NCBI RefSeq assembly: GCF_001595645.1
Contig: NZ_LNKT01000023.1
Span: 160,641 to 224,640, forward strand
DNA from: Sulfurovum riftiae
GTDB lineage: Bacteria > Campylobacterota > Campylobacteria > Campylobacterales > Sulfurovaceae
DNA: 64,000 nt
Direction of reading: 5' to 3'
Position 1 is the first letter of the stretch; each line of letters starts with the position of its first letter. Below the pieces are notes generated by a model. That model saw only the letters and a list, made by a program, of their open reading frames with translations, was not told the DNA's origin and searched no databases. Positions 53,745 to 62,768 of this stretch are shown here, piece after piece. The translations under genes and the position numbers were made by a program.

Positions 53745-54590
53745 ATGAAAAGAGGATCACTGCATGCACTCATAGCCGTTTTCCTGCTCCTGTCGCTGCC
53801 GCTTCAGGCGGAAGACCCGGAAGTGATGCACCAGCTCTCTGAAGTACATGAAACGGGAAAAAAAGTGAAGAGTAAAGAATTCCTTACACCCAACTACATC
53901 TTCTGGGATATTTCCATGAACTATCTGGACTGGAGCAGCGGTACGGAACAGCGGGCGAAAGGAAAAACGGATTTCTCCGATTTCGTCTATCTGGAGCTTG
54001 AAGGCGGTGCAGGCTGGGACTGGGGAGAGTTCTACTTTTTTGCAGACCTGGAGAACCCGACGAAAAGCTGGGATAATGTGCCCACAGATGACAGGCGTGT
54101 TGTTATAAAACCTATTCTCGATGTCAAACTTGGAGAGACAGGTCTCTATATTCATTTGCAAGACTATTTCCTGAAATCGAAGACCTTCTTTGTAAACAAT
54201 CTTGTACCCGGTATTGCATACAAATACAGTATTGAGTGTTTCTGGATACGTCCGTTCATCGGCCCGCATTTTCAGGAGAGTACCTTTTATGACGGCTTCA
54301 ACGGCTGGATGGCCGGATGGGTCTTCGCATATGATTTCAGGATATCCGGGCAGAAATTCTCTCTGACCAACTGGCATGAATTTGAATGGGGACGTGATGA
54401 AGAGCACTACCTCTATGAGGGTGAGCCGGTCGGTGACGGGCGCAGTCACGGTGTACAGGGTGCGCTTGCACTATGGTGGATGCCCATAAAAGAGATCACG
54501 GCAGGGGTACAGTACCGCTACAACAATTACAAACTGGGGCTGGATGCGTATGCGACCGCGCTGATCTATTCGCTCAAATATAATTTTTAA
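53745..54590 (+). CDS. Tsx-like nucleoside-specific outer-membrane channel
   Basis: A 281-residue beta barrel with a signal peptide ([17 protein letters not shown]). Features of Tsx are visible: an amphipathic start [19 protein letters not shown], the alternating aromatic strands [15 protein letters not shown] and [18 protein letters not shown], and the terminal strand LIYSLKYNF with C-terminal Phe. It sits inside the salvage operon, so a nucleoside channel is the natural role. Confidence 0.82.
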   Translation: MKRGSLHALIAVFLLLSLPLQAEDPEVMHQLSEVHETGKKVKSKEFLTPNYIFWDISMNYLDWSSGTEQRAKGKTDFSDFVYLELEGGAGWDWGEFYFFADLENPTKSWDNVPTDDRRVVIKPILDVKLGETGLYIHLQDYFLKSKTFFVNNLVPGIAYKYSIECFWIRPFIGPHFQESTFYDGFNGWMAGWVFAYDFRISGQKFSLTNWHEFEWGRDEEHYLYEGEPVGDGRSHGVQGALALWWMPIKEITAGVQYRYNNYKLGLDAYATALIYSLKYNF

Positions 54591-54601
54591 GGGGAAACGA
54601 C

Positions 54602-55936
54602 ATGTATTTACCGCAGGAGATCATCAGAAGAAAACGTGACGGCAAAGTACTGAGTGCCGAAGAGATCGCATTTTTTGTCAAGGGGATCGCCGATGAGAGT
54701 ATCTCCGAAGGGCAGGTGGCAGCCTTTGCCATGGCGGTCTATTTTCAGGATATGAATATGGATGAACGTGTGGCACTGGCCATGGGAATGCGCGATTCGG
54801 GTACGGTACTGGAGTGGGACTCTCTCGGCCTGGACGGTCCTGTGGTGGACAAACACTCCACGGGCGGTGTAGGAGATGTGGTCTCCCTGATGCTCGGGCC
54901 GATGGTGGCAGCCTGCGGCGGATATGTACCGATGATCTCTGGCAGGGGACTGGGGCATACCGGCGGTACGCTTGACAAGTTCGATGCCATTCCAGGCTAC
55001 AACACTTCGCCGGACAATGCATTGTTCAGAAAGGTGGTCAAAGAGGTTGGTGTGGCGATCATCGGCCAGACGGGCGATCTCGCCCCTGCGGACAAACGTT
55101 TCTACAGCATACGCGATGTGACGGCGACGGTGGAGTCCATACCGCTCATTACCGCTTCCATCCTCTCCAAGAAACTGGCTGCGGGACTCGATGCCCTGGT
55201 GATGGATGTCAAAGCGGGAAGCGGTGCATTCATGCCGGATTATGAAGGTTCCAAAGCACTTGCACAGAGTATCGTGGCCGTGGCCAACGGGGCAGAATGC
55301 AGAACGACAGCGCTGATCACCAATATGGACCAGGTGCTTGCCTCGAGTGCCGGAAACGCAGTCGAAGTACGTGAAGCAGTGGAGTATCTGAACGGGACCT
55401 ACCGAAATCTGCGCCTGCATGATGTGACCATGGCGCTGTGTACGGAGATGCTGCTGCTTGGCGGACTTGCCGCAGACGAGGTTGAGGCAAAAGCAAAACT
55501 GCAGGCGGTACTGGATAGCGGCAAAGCTGCAGAGGTATTTGCCAGGATGGTCACAGCCCTGGGCAGCCCGGCGGATTTTATGCAGAAGTATGATGGTTAC
55601 CTTGAGAAAGCGGAGATCATCAGGCCGGTCTATGCTGTCAAAGAGGGGGTCGTTGCTTCCATGGATACACGCCGGATCGGGCTGGCCGTCGTGGCCATGG
55701 GTGGAGGGAGACGGAAACCTACGGACAGCATCGACTATGCCGTCGGATTCTCAGACTTCATTTCTTTGGGAGAGAGAGCGGATGAGAACAGGCCGCTTGC
55801 CATGGTGCATGCACGTACCGAAGCACAGTATGAAGAGTCAAAGGCACGATTGCTTGCAGCAATAAGCATCGAAGCAGAATGCCAGGCTTGCGAACCGATG
55901 GTCTTCGAAAAGATCACTCTGGAGGATCTGTCGTGA
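54602..55936 (+). CDS. deoA: Thymidine phosphorylase
   Basis: A 444-residue pyrimidine nucleoside phosphorylase. The phosphate and nucleoside site is [15 protein letters not shown], with [16 protein letters not shown] and [10 protein letters not shown] following. Length matches DeoA and is well above the anthranilate phosphoribosyltransferase relatives. The tsx-like gene ends 11 bases before it, and cdd overlaps its stop by one base. Confidence 0.93.
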   Translation: MYLPQEIIRRKRDGKVLSAEEIAFFVKGIADESISEGQVAAFAMAVYFQDMNMDERVALAMGMRDSGTVLEWDSLGLDGPVVDKHSTGGVGDVVSLMLGPMVAACGGYVPMISGRGLGHTGGTLDKFDAIPGYNTSPDNALFRKVVKEVGVAIIGQTGDLAPADKRFYSIRDVTATVESIPLITASILSKKLAAGLDALVMDVKAGSGAFMPDYEGSKALAQSIVAVANGAECRTTALITNMDQVLASSAGNAVEVREAVEYLNGTYRNLRLHDVTMALCTEMLLLGGLAADEVEAKAKLQAVLDSGKAAEVFARMVTALGSPADFMQKYDGYLEKAEIIRPVYAVKEGVVASMDTRRIGLAVVAMGGGRRKPTDSIDYAVGFSDFISLGERADENRPLAMVHARTEAQYEESKARLLAAISIEAECQACEPMVFEKITLEDLS

Positions 55937-56334
55937 TGAATCTTTTTTCCGAATTGAACAATCTGCTTGAGAATGCCTATGCCCCGTATTCAGGATTCCA
56001 TGTGGCGTCCATTGTTGTTACAGAAGAGGGGAAGCACTACAAGGGTGTCAATGTGGAGTCCGTAGCTTATCCTACGACTATCTGTGCCGAAAGAAATGCC
56101 ATTTTTTCAGCGGTCACAGAGGGGATCAGGCCCGGGGAGATCAAAGAGGTACACATTCTTGCAAGAAATGAAGAGGGCAGCTTCATTCCCGCTTTTCCCT
56201 GCGGTGCCTGCCGCCAGGTGATTGCCGAGCAGTCTCTCGGGAAAGCAAAGGTCTATGTCTATGCTTCCGCTTCGGAAGTTTCGGAACACACCATCGAGAC
56301 ACTCCTTCCGCATGCATTCATATCGTTGACATAG
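55936..56334 (+). CDS. cdd: Cytidine deaminase
   Basis: A 132-residue zinc deaminase that converts cytidine and deoxycytidine to the uridine forms. The catalytic Glu and zinc Cys lie in TICAERNAIFSAV (C-A-E) and FPCGACRQVI (C-x2-C). ATG 55936 overlaps the deoA stop. It closes the nucleoside salvage operon. A hairpin with AGCCT and AGGCT follows the stop and may end transcription. Confidence 0.92.
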   Translation: MNLFSELNNLLENAYAPYSGFHVASIVVTEEGKHYKGVNVESVAYPTTICAERNAIFSAVTEGIRPGEIKEVHILARNEEGSFIPAFPCGACRQVIAEQSLGKAKVYVYASASEVSEHTIETLLPHAFISLT

Positions 56335-56350
56335 CCTCTTTTTCAGGCTC

Positions 56351-56379
56351 TTGACATTCTCATAGTTATATGATATTAT
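56351..56379 (+). promoter_or_regulatory. Sigma-70-type promoter before amrS
   Basis: TTGACA (56351-56356) and TATTAT (56374-56379) are 17 bases apart. ATG of the radical SAM gene is 49 bases downstream of the -10. The promoter separates this gene pair from the cdd end of the salvage operon. Confidence 0.6.
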
Positions 56380-56428
56380 TAAATAAAGTTGAGCCTTTAG
56401 CTATAAAGGTTCAGGAAAAGGAATCGAA

Positions 56429-57439
56429 ATGACATATCATGAGAATATGAAATATTATAAAATATTAAAAGAGAAAGAACGCATAGTCTGTCTGCTCTGC
56501 CAGCACTACTGCCAGCTCAAAGAGGGGCAGGTGGGGATCTGCGGGGTCAACAAGAATGAAAATGGAGAACTGAAGAACCTTGTCTACGGCCATCCGGTGG
56601 CACTCAATGTCGACCCGGTCGAAAAGAAGCCGCTTTACCACCTGCTGCCGGGGACCAAAGCGCTTTCCTTCGGAACGGTAGGGTGTAACTTCAAGTGTCC
56701 TTTCTGCCAGAACTGGGATATTTCCCAGGAGACGCATATCAACAAACAGATAGAAGTGAGTCCTGAGCGTATGGTAGACCTTGCCTTTGAACACGGGGCT
56801 GCTTCCATTGCCTATACCTACAATGAACCCACCATCTTCTACCCCTATGCCAAAGATATCGGTGTGATTGCCAGAGAAAGAGGGCTGAAGAACATCTTCG
56901 TAAGCAACGGGTTCGAGTCCAAAGAGATCGTCGAAGATATGCCGAGCTGGCTCGATGCAGCCAATATCGACCTGAAGAGCTGGGATGATGCCTACTACAA
57001 AAAGGTCCTCAAAGGCGGGCTTGAAGGGGTGAAGGACACACTCAGAAGAATGGTTGGTGAGGGTATCTGGGTCGAAGTGACCACGCTGATCATTCCCGGA
57101 GAGAATGACAGTGACGAAGACTTGAGAGGGATGGCGGAATTCATTGCCAATGAGCTTGGCAGACATGTACCGTGGCATCTGAGTGCCTTCCATCCCGACT
57201 ACAAGATGCTTGACAAAGAGCGTACGAAGCTCGATACACTGATGCGCGCCAAGAAGATCGGTCAGGAAGCCGGGCTGGAATACATCTATCTTGGAAATGT
57301 ACCGGTCCACGGCGATACACACTGTCCGGACTGCGGCGAACTGCTGATAGATAGAACGGGGTATTCGGTGACGGTCAACAAGCTGGTGGACGGGCACTGT
57401 CCGAAATGTAACAGAGAAATTGAAGGAGTATGGTCATGA
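56429..57439 (+). CDS. amrS: AmmeMemoRadiSam system radical SAM enzyme
   Basis: A 336-residue radical SAM protein. The cluster-binding Cys triad is in VGCNFKCPFCQNW, preceded by a small Cys domain (VCLLCQHYCQLKEGQVGICG) and followed by AYTYNEPTIFYPYAKDIG. A zinc-like CPDC and CPKC pair is at the C terminus. AmrS is always linked to a MEMO-like protein (AmrB) and an AMMECR1 protein (AmrA); the pathway is not understood. The AmrB gene overlaps its end by 4 bases. Confidence 0.9.
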   Translation: MTYHENMKYYKILKEKERIVCLLCQHYCQLKEGQVGICGVNKNENGELKNLVYGHPVALNVDPVEKKPLYHLLPGTKALSFGTVGCNFKCPFCQNWDISQETHINKQIEVSPERMVDLAFEHGAASIAYTYNEPTIFYPYAKDIGVIARERGLKNIFVSNGFESKEIVEDMPSWLDAANIDLKSWDDAYYKKVLKGGLEGVKDTLRRMVGEGIWVEVTTLIIPGENDSDEDLRGMAEFIANELGRHVPWHLSAFHPDYKMLDKERTKLDTLMRAKKIGQEAGLEYIYLGNVPVHGDTHCPDCGELLIDRTGYSVTVNKLVDGHCPKCNREIEGVWS

Positions 57440-58239
57440 GTACAAGAGAAACAGCGGTAGCCGGACAGTTCTATCCGTCCGATGCCAGTGAGATCAAAGC
57501 GATGTTCGAACACTATAACAGGATCATCGAGGAGCATCTTCAGAATGAAGAGCTGCTGCATATGAGACCACGAGCGGTCATCGTACCGCATGCCGGATAT
57601 GTCTATTCGGCATTCACGGCCAATATCGCCATGCGGCTTCTGGGGAATACAGAGGCCAAAAGGGTCGTGGTGATCGGCCCGAGCCATCGTGTCTTTCTGA
57701 AAGGAACGAGTATTTCAGATTATGACAGTTACAATACGCCTCTGGGGGCACTGCCTGTCGACAGGGAACTGGTGCATGAACTCAAAAGCCGCTTCGGCCT
57801 GCAGTTCATCCCCGATGCCCACCATGAACACAGTACGGAAGTACAGATGCCCTTCGTCAAGACCTATGACACGGATGCATCGGTCGTTGAACTGGTATAT
57901 GGAGAAGAGGATCCAGCCAGACTGGCCGAGGTGATCGACTATCTGCTGGACGATCCAGCTACGGTGGTGGTCATCTCTACCGACCTGAGCCATTACTATG
58001 ACATCAAAAAGGCAGAACGGCTTGACAGTATCTGCATGGATGCGGTGCAGAAACTCGATGTGCATGAGCTGCATCAGGGATGCGAGGCGTGTGGGAAGAT
58101 CGGAGTAGAGGCAATGCTCCTGACTGCCCAGAAGCGTGGATTGAAGCCGATCCTTCTGGATTACAGGACAAGTGCGGATGCCAGCGGTGACACGGCACAG
58201 GTCGTAGGCTATATGAGCGCAGCCTTTTTGGGAGAATAA
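57436..58239 (+). CDS. amrB: AmmeMemoRadiSam system protein B (MEMO family)
   Basis: A 267-residue MEMO-family protein: TRETAVAGQFYPSDASEIKA at the start, VPHAGYVYSAFTANIAMRLL with conserved His, VVVIGPSHRVFLKG, and HEHSTEVQMPFVKTY with VVISTDLSHYYD near the end. The ATG at 57436 has GAAGGAG seven bases upstream, while ATG 57430 is too close. Function unknown; fold resembles extradiol dioxygenases. Next gene pcm starts 11 bases later. Confidence 0.88.
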   Translation: MSTRETAVAGQFYPSDASEIKAMFEHYNRIIEEHLQNEELLHMRPRAVIVPHAGYVYSAFTANIAMRLLGNTEAKRVVVIGPSHRVFLKGTSISDYDSYNTPLGALPVDRELVHELKSRFGLQFIPDAHHEHSTEVQMPFVKTYDTDASVVELVYGEEDPARLAEVIDYLLDDPATVVVISTDLSHYYDIKKAERLDSICMDAVQKLDVHELHQGCEACGKIGVEAMLLTAQKRGLKPILLDYRTSADASGDTAQVVGYMSAAFLGE

Positions 58240-58250
58240 GGAGGAATGAA

Positions 58251-58865
58251 ATGAAAGATATAGAGACATTGATCGACAGTATGATCCTGAACGATGCGCT
58301 GCGTACACCGCGTATCATGGAAGCATTCAAAGAGGTGGACAGAAAATATTTCGTTCCCGAATCATTCGGGGAATACATCTATGTGGATGCTCCGCTGCCC
58401 ATAGGCGAGGACCAGACGATCTCCCAGCCTTCCACAGTCTCCTTTATGCTCGAACTTCTGGAACCCGGAGAGGGAGACAAGATACTCGATATCGGTTCAG
58501 GGTCCGGATGGACAACGGCACTGTTGTGCCATATTGTAGGCGAGACGGGCAGTGTAGAAGGATTGGAAAGGAAAGAGGTATTGGTGGAAAAGGGCAGGGA
58601 GAATCTTGCCAAATTCAAATTCGGTCCCCGCTGCAGCATCGATAAAGCGGGTGAGGCACTGGGAAGACCAGGTGAAACATTCGACAGGATACTGGTCTCA
58701 GCCAGCAGCGACGAGATACCCGAAGTGCTTTTTGAACAGCTCAAACCCGGGGGTATTCTGGTCATTCCGGTAAGGAACTCCATCTTCCGTTTCAGAAAGT
58801 CGTCTGACGGCCGTATCACCAAAGAGGAGTACCCCGGATTCAGGTTCGTACCGCTGATCTATTAG
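58251..58865 (+). CDS. pcm: Protein-L-isoaspartate O-methyltransferase
   Basis: A 204-residue methyltransferase that repairs L-isoaspartyl residues by methylating them. The SAM-binding motif is LDIGSGSGWTTALLCHIVG, with conserved LPIGEDQTISQPS in front. ATG 58251 has AAGGAGG upstream. It is convergent with mltB, 4 bases apart. Placement behind amrS-amrB is unusual, but common transcription is likely. Confidence 0.88.
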   Translation: MKDIETLIDSMILNDALRTPRIMEAFKEVDRKYFVPESFGEYIYVDAPLPIGEDQTISQPSTVSFMLELLEPGEGDKILDIGSGSGWTTALLCHIVGETGSVEGLERKEVLVEKGRENLAKFKFGPRCSIDKAGEALGRPGETFDRILVSASSDEIPEVLFEQLKPGGILVIPVRNSIFRFRKSSDGRITKEEYPGFRFVPLIY

Positions 58866-58869
58866 ACAC

Positions 58870-59853
58870 TTACTTAACCGCTTCCGCAATGAGGGAAATG
58901 GCCACACCGTAGTTGGCGGAGTTGTTGTAGCGTGTGAGCACCCTGAAATTCCGGGTCCCCAGCCAGAGGTCATCATGTGTATTGTTGCGTGTCTTGACGA
59001 GGTAGGCCTGGTTCCACGGGAAAGGCCGTGAAGGGGTCACACCTGCTTTTCTGATACTCTTCATGGAGAGCATGCGTTTATGGGAAGTACGAAGTCGCGT
59101 GAAGCGTTTACCCCTGTATCTTGCCGGTATGACCGCAGGCATCCCCTTTTTCCATTTGTTCTTGTGCATGAAGCTGGCAATGGAGCCTATGCAGTCCTCT
59201 ATGTCCCATACACTGGCACCGTCCCCGTCGAAGTCCTTGTTGAAACGGCGTGCTACCGAGGGGACCTGCTGAACACAGCCCATGGCACCGGCAAATGAGC
59301 CCTGCAGCTTCGTAATATCATACTTTTTCTCTCTGGCAAAAAGAAAGAGGTGTTTGAGCTCACTTTTGAAGAATTTCTGCATCCGGTTCCGGTGAAAGGC
59401 CAGGGTGGCAAGCGCATCGAGTACGTCATAGTCGCCCGTATAGTTCCCGAAACGGCTCTCTACGCCCAGAAAACCCACAATGTAGTCCATATCTACCCCA
59501 TAGGTACGTTCGGCCTTTTTAAGGGTCCTGTAGTGCTTTCTTTTGAATGCTTTGGCCTCCCTAAAGGTCTCTGGATTGACCACATGCAGTTTGAAACGCT
59601 CCCAGCTTCCCACCGTGGTATTCTTTTTGAACTTTCCTGTATAGCGTGCCAGGGTATCCCTGTCGAGTTTTGCATGTCTGAAGACTTTGGTCAGGTAGGT
59701 TTCACTGAAGCTATAGCGGGTATGCATCATTCTGATGAAGCGCTGGACATCGGGTTTGGAGAGATAGTCGTATCGGACAGGCGGCCTGTCATCGTTCGCC
59801 GCAAGCAGCAATGGGAAGAGGGCGGTCAGTATCAGCAGTTTCAAAAGATTCAT
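58870..59853 (-). CDS. Lytic murein transglycosylase, MltB family
   Basis: A 327-residue exported protein that cleaves peptidoglycan. A signal peptide (LLKLLILTALFPLLLA) is followed by the MltB core with the catalytic Glu in GFLGVESRFGNYTGDYDVLD. The motif that usually reads AGAMGxPQFMPS appears as AGAMGCVQQVPS, a deviation. AGGAAAC stands before ATG 59853. The small inverted-repeat element at 59881-60148 begins 27 bases upstream of this gene. Confidence 0.85.
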   Translation of the reverse strand: MNLLKLLILTALFPLLLAANDDRPPVRYDYLSKPDVQRFIRMMHTRYSFSETYLTKVFRHAKLDRDTLARYTGKFKKNTTVGSWERFKLHVVNPETFREAKAFKRKHYRTLKKAERTYGVDMDYIVGFLGVESRFGNYTGDYDVLDALATLAFHRNRMQKFFKSELKHLFLFAREKKYDITKLQGSFAGAMGCVQQVPSVARRFNKDFDGDGASVWDIEDCIGSIASFMHKNKWKKGMPAVIPARYRGKRFTRLRTSHKRMLSMKSIRKAGVTPSRPFPWNQAYLVKTRNNTHDDLWLGTRNFRVLTRYNNSANYGVAISLIAEAVK

Positions 59854-59880
59854 ATGTTTCCTATATTATTTAGTATTAGA

Positions 59881-60148
59881 TTACTCCAGCAGGTAAATAC
59901 CTTAGTTTCTGATGCAGTGATTTCGTTCATAATCAAGGCAGATTTTTGAAGGACTCGCCAAAGCGAATTCGATAAAATCTAACACAGAGTATGGGCGAAA
60001 GCACTGCACCCTTCGGGGAGAACGCAAAGAAGCGACCTGCAAGCAAAAAAATCTTTGAATTGACTATGGCCAGTCCTACAGATTTTTTCACTCACATCTC
60101 ACTCCTTTGCGTGCTCTCAGAAGTTAAGGTATTTACCTGCTGGAGTAA
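59881..60148. mobile_element. Small element with 24-bp perfect terminal inverted repeats (MITE-like)
   Basis: Bases 59881-59904 (begins TTACTCCAGCAGGTAAATAC) and 60125-60148 are exact inverted repeats. Beyond the perfect part the inner flanks stay similar (TCAGAA before the TAAGG end). The about 268-base body has no good reading frame longer than a few dozen codons, apart from the 3' end of the CitE-like gene, which reads into the right arm. A non-autonomous transposable element is the simplest idea; the transposase would be elsewhere. Confidence 0.55.
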
Positions 60149-61027
60149 TAACAGTGCATCCCGATAGATCGGTTCATCTATGAAGCCGTATTTCTCATCC
60201 ATGAAGCCATTGATGTCTCTGGCGGCATTTTCCTCGAAAACCGTTTTGATGTGCTGTGCCTTGTCGATTTCATATTCATTAATTTTAAATACCTCATTGG
60301 CGATCTTGACCTGTTTGGGTCCCATACATGCCTTGCTTTCAAAGCCCATCTCCTTCTCATGTTCGCACCATTCCCTGAAGGTCTCGGTGTCGTTGTACTC
60401 CTGGAACATGAAAGAGATGGGGTGTATGCCTGCCGTCTTCGCATCGATGAGGAATCTGGAGAGGATGTAGTCGACGGTCGGATTGCCGAGTGCCACGATG
60501 GACTGGGGCAGTCCCAGAGAAGCGAGCAGGTCGAGTATACCGAGGTTGGCGGTCGTGAGCCGCTCGTCGATACGCAGGGTACTCAGCTTTTCAAATGCCT
60601 CTTTGGTCTCCAGAGAGATATGTAGCTCCTTGTCGTCAGCGAGTAGGGTGAGTGCCTGTGCGATCTCTGTCTGGTTCTTCACTTTGGCAACACGTACGGC
60701 ATCGAAGCCGAAGTCGTTCAGAAAGGCTATCTCTTCGGCTCCGCCTTCATTGAGAGGGTTGGTCCGTACGATGATGAAACTGTCGCTGTGTTCCATATAC
60801 GAAAGGAAAAGTGCGATGTTCTGTAGTGCCTCTTTCTTCCGGCTGGGAGCGATGGCATCCTCGAGATTGAGGGTGATCATATCGGCAGGGTTCTCATCCA
60901 TACGGTTGAGGTGTTTGAGGTTGAGGGGGTTGAGCATCATGTTCGATCGTCTGCGTGTATGGCTGCAGGGGACTTTCTTCTTGCTTCCAAAGGTTTTGGG
61001 AATGTTTTCAAGGCTTTCAAATATCAT
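60092..61027 (-). CDS. CitE-like HpcH/HpaI aldolase/citrate lyase-family protein
   Basis: A 311-residue TIM-barrel lyase of the CitE/malyl-CoA lyase group. Family motifs are MITLNLEDAIAPSRKKEALQ near residues 50-69 and IVRTNPLNEGG near 98. The metal Glu is in ISLETKEAFEKL, and FESKACMGPKQVKIANEVF is near the C terminus. It probably cleaves a CoA thioester or a small 3-hydroxyacid. The final residues, from LLLQQVNTLTSESTQRSEM onward, are encoded by the right arm of the inverted-repeat element, so the original C terminus may have been replaced. Confidence 0.78.
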   Translation of the reverse strand: MIFESLENIPKTFGSKKKVPCSHTRRRSNMMLNPLNLKHLNRMDENPADMITLNLEDAIAPSRKKEALQNIALFLSYMEHSDSFIIVRTNPLNEGGAEEIAFLNDFGFDAVRVAKVKNQTEIAQALTLLADDKELHISLETKEAFEKLSTLRIDERLTTANLGILDLLASLGLPQSIVALGNPTVDYILSRFLIDAKTAGIHPISFMFQEYNDTETFREWCEHEKEMGFESKACMGPKQVKIANEVFKINEYEIDKAQHIKTVFEENAARDINGFMDEKYGFIDEPIYRDALLLLQQVNTLTSESTQRSEM

Positions 61028-61121
61028 AGGGTTATCATAGCGAAAAGTTGCTCAAGGGGTAGTGTGGAGGGGTAAATGGATTTCTGGAGATCGGGGGTTT
61101 TTTGTAGTTTGGTTTGATTCA

Positions 61122-61165
61122 TTCCCACGTTGTAAGCTATGTCTCTTGGCTATACAACGTGGGAA
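61122..61165. repeat. Inverted repeat with TTCCCACGTTGTA arms
   Basis: Perfect 13-base arms (61122-61134 and 61153-61165) enclose an 18-base loop in the gap between the CitE-like gene and the cassette-like region. The outer bases continue as TTCATTCCC and GGGAACGAG. The arm sequence differs from the GTAGGGTGGGC family. Confidence 0.6.
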
Positions 61166-61177
61166 CGAGGAAGTTTT

Positions 61178-61241
61178 CTATAACTAGTATGTCAAATTAT
61201 GTTCTTCTATATAAATATTTCTCTCCAAGTACTTGTTAGCT
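61178..61241 (-). other. Degenerate attC-like site
   Basis: On the minus strand AGCTAAC (61241-61235) opens and GTTATAG (61184-61178) closes a roughly 64-base stretch. TAAC and AGTA can pair with the closing side, but the inner stem is weak. The stop codon TAA of the 61236 gene lies within the first box, as often seen in integron cassettes. It may be a decayed or final attC of the array. Confidence 0.3.
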
Positions 61242-61526
61242 TTCTTTTATATCACTACATTTTGTAATATTAGAAATCTCATCTGTTGTCAACAAATCTG
61301 AAGTTTGATTATTTATTTCTACAATTTTAGCATTTCCAAAAAGTTCAGTAATTTTTGTTAATGCATCTGCAGCATTATTAAACTGAGAATCCGTTAGGTT
61401 AAATGGGGTGAAATATGTTTCTTTTTCTGAAAGATACAATCTAAAGTTGTCGTTACTCACTTGTTCAATCATGCCTCTTAGAGTTTTATTTTTTGAACTT
61501 ATTGTAATAATTTGTATTGCTGTCAT
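61236..61526 (-). CDS. Small hypothetical protein in a cassette-like position
   Basis: A 96-residue protein with ATG 61526 behind AAGGATAAC. It starts TAIQIITISSKNKTLRGMIE and has a polar middle and an acidic end. No domain, signal or membrane segment is seen. Its ribosome site begins about 10 bases after the attC-like box at 61546, and its stop lies in the next one, so it looks like a single-gene cassette. Lower GC than the chromosomal genes to the left. Confidence 0.6.
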   Translation of the reverse strand: MTAIQIITISSKNKTLRGMIEQVSNDNFRLYLSEKETYFTPFNLTDSQFNNAADALTKITELFGNAKIVEINNQTSDLLTTDEISNITKCSDIKES

Positions 61527-61545
61527 ATTGTTATCCTTTTGTAAT

Positions 61546-61599
61546 AGCTAACGATCAAGCTCACCGGAAAAATTGTCCGAGTGCAGCACCTTGTTAGTT
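61546..61599 (-). other. attC-like integron recombination site
   Basis: On the minus strand the 54 bases start AACTAAC (61599-61593) and end GTTAGCT (61552-61546), matching the R'' and R' boxes apart from one base each. Between them GCT-G-CAC-T-CGGA pairs with TCCG-GTG-AGC, leaving single unpaired G and T. This bulged-hairpin pattern is what integron integrases recognise in attC. It lies exactly at the 3' end of the methyltransferase gene, whose stop codon is at its edge, and about 20 bases before the next gene. Confidence 0.6.
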
Positions 61600-62768
61600 C
61601 TTTTAATTTGAAGTGCAGGTGACTCTAAAATAATCATGCCATCGAAATCTGGAACATTATTAAATAGACTAGAATTTAGTCGTGTTTGAATTAAAAATGA
61701 TTTCTTTGATTTCTTGGTTTTCATTGCTTTTGCAAGCAATGACGCAGCCTCTTCTATAGATTCATGATCTTTTTGAACTTTAACCAAGACAGGACCATTT
61801 TCAAATTGTTCTATTAGAATGGCATCGATCCCTTTGTTTCTTTGAACTGGATTAAATTCAACCCCACTTAATAGGCCAAGTGCTGTTTTATCTACATTAA
61901 AATATGAACTGCGTCCTTTTTTTAGAAGATTCGATTCGGTCTTTATTGGTTTTTCAATTCTACTGATAGATAATTTAACTGCTTCATGCGACTTATCTAT
62001 ACCAATATATTTTCGACCAAGCAATATTGCCGCCACACAAGTCGTACCGCTTCCACAAAATGGATCAAGTACGATATCACCTTCATTTGTGACTAATTTA
62101 ATGATTCGTTCCAATAACAGTAATGGCTTTTGAGTAGGGTAACCTACACGTTCTTTTGCCTTTGGATTTAAATAAGGGATGTCCCATACATCACTTAAAG
62201 GGACACCTTTCTTTTTATCGGCAGGTTTAAAGTTTCCATCGACATCTAAATCGTAGACAGACTTATTGTGTTCGTCCCTAGTTCGGCGTTGTAATATTTG
62301 GTCAATATTTGTTGTTTCAGAATATGACGTATAGATAGTATTAAATTTGAAGAATTTACTCTTTGAATAAAAATAGATGTTTTGATGACTAGGCAATAAT
62401 CCTTTTTTTGAATTAGACCACCTCTTATAACTCCAAATTATCTCAGACTGAAAGTTATCAGAACCAAAAACATTGTCTAATATTGCCCGAACAATATGCT
62501 CTCCACTTTTGTCACAGTGAACAAAAATTGATCCTTCTTCCTTCAAAAGGGGCTTCATTAATTCTATTCTTTCTTTTAAAAACTGCGCGTAGCTTTTATC
62601 GCTGCCCCATGTATCATCAAAACTAAACTCTTTTGTACGTTCTCTATTTTTTAAAGTGTGTTTTCGTTCGGTGAAAAATGGCGGATCAAGATAAATGAGA
62701 TCAATTGAGCCTTCCTCAATTGATCTCATTTTGTCTAAACAGTCACCTAAAATAATGTTATTTATCAT
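61548..62768 (-). CDS. Type II DNA methyltransferase (beta-class, DPPF)
   Basis: A 406-residue N6-adenine or N4-cytosine methyltransferase. Motif IV is Asp28-Pro-Pro-Phe in IYLDPPFF, and the SAM motif DPFCGSGTTCVAA comes later, so it is circularly ordered as in the beta class. A central part contains VGYPTQKPLLLLERIIK. The C-terminal extension beyond about residue 290 (SLLAKAMKTKKSKKSFLIQT) may recognise DNA. It overlaps the restriction gene by 11 bases. The last residues (TNKVLHSDNFSGELDR) are encoded by the attC-like site. Confidence 0.88.
   Translation of the reverse strand: MINNIILGDCLDKMRSIEEGSIDLIYLDPPFFTERKHTLKNRERTKEFSFDDTWGSDKSYAQFLKERIELMKPLLKEEGSIFVHCDKSGEHIVRAILDNVFGSDNFQSEIIWSYKRWSNSKKGLLPSHQNIYFYSKSKFFKFNTIYTSYSETTNIDQILQRRTRDEHNKSVYDLDVDGNFKPADKKKGVPLSDVWDIPYLNPKAKERVGYPTQKPLLLLERIIKLVTNEGDIVLDPFCGSGTTCVAAILLGRKYIGIDKSHEAVKLSISRIEKPIKTESNLLKKGRSSYFNVDKTALGLLSGVEFNPVQRNKGIDAILIEQFENGPVLVKVQKDHESIEEAASLLAKAMKTKKSKKSFLIQTRLNSSLFNNVPDFDGMIILESPALQIKRTNKVLHSDNFSGELDR

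Noticed and set aside
59350..59949. 199-codon frame on the plus strand opposite mltB
   Set aside because: Antisense to a clear MltB gene, and its end is only the left arm of the inverted-repeat element.
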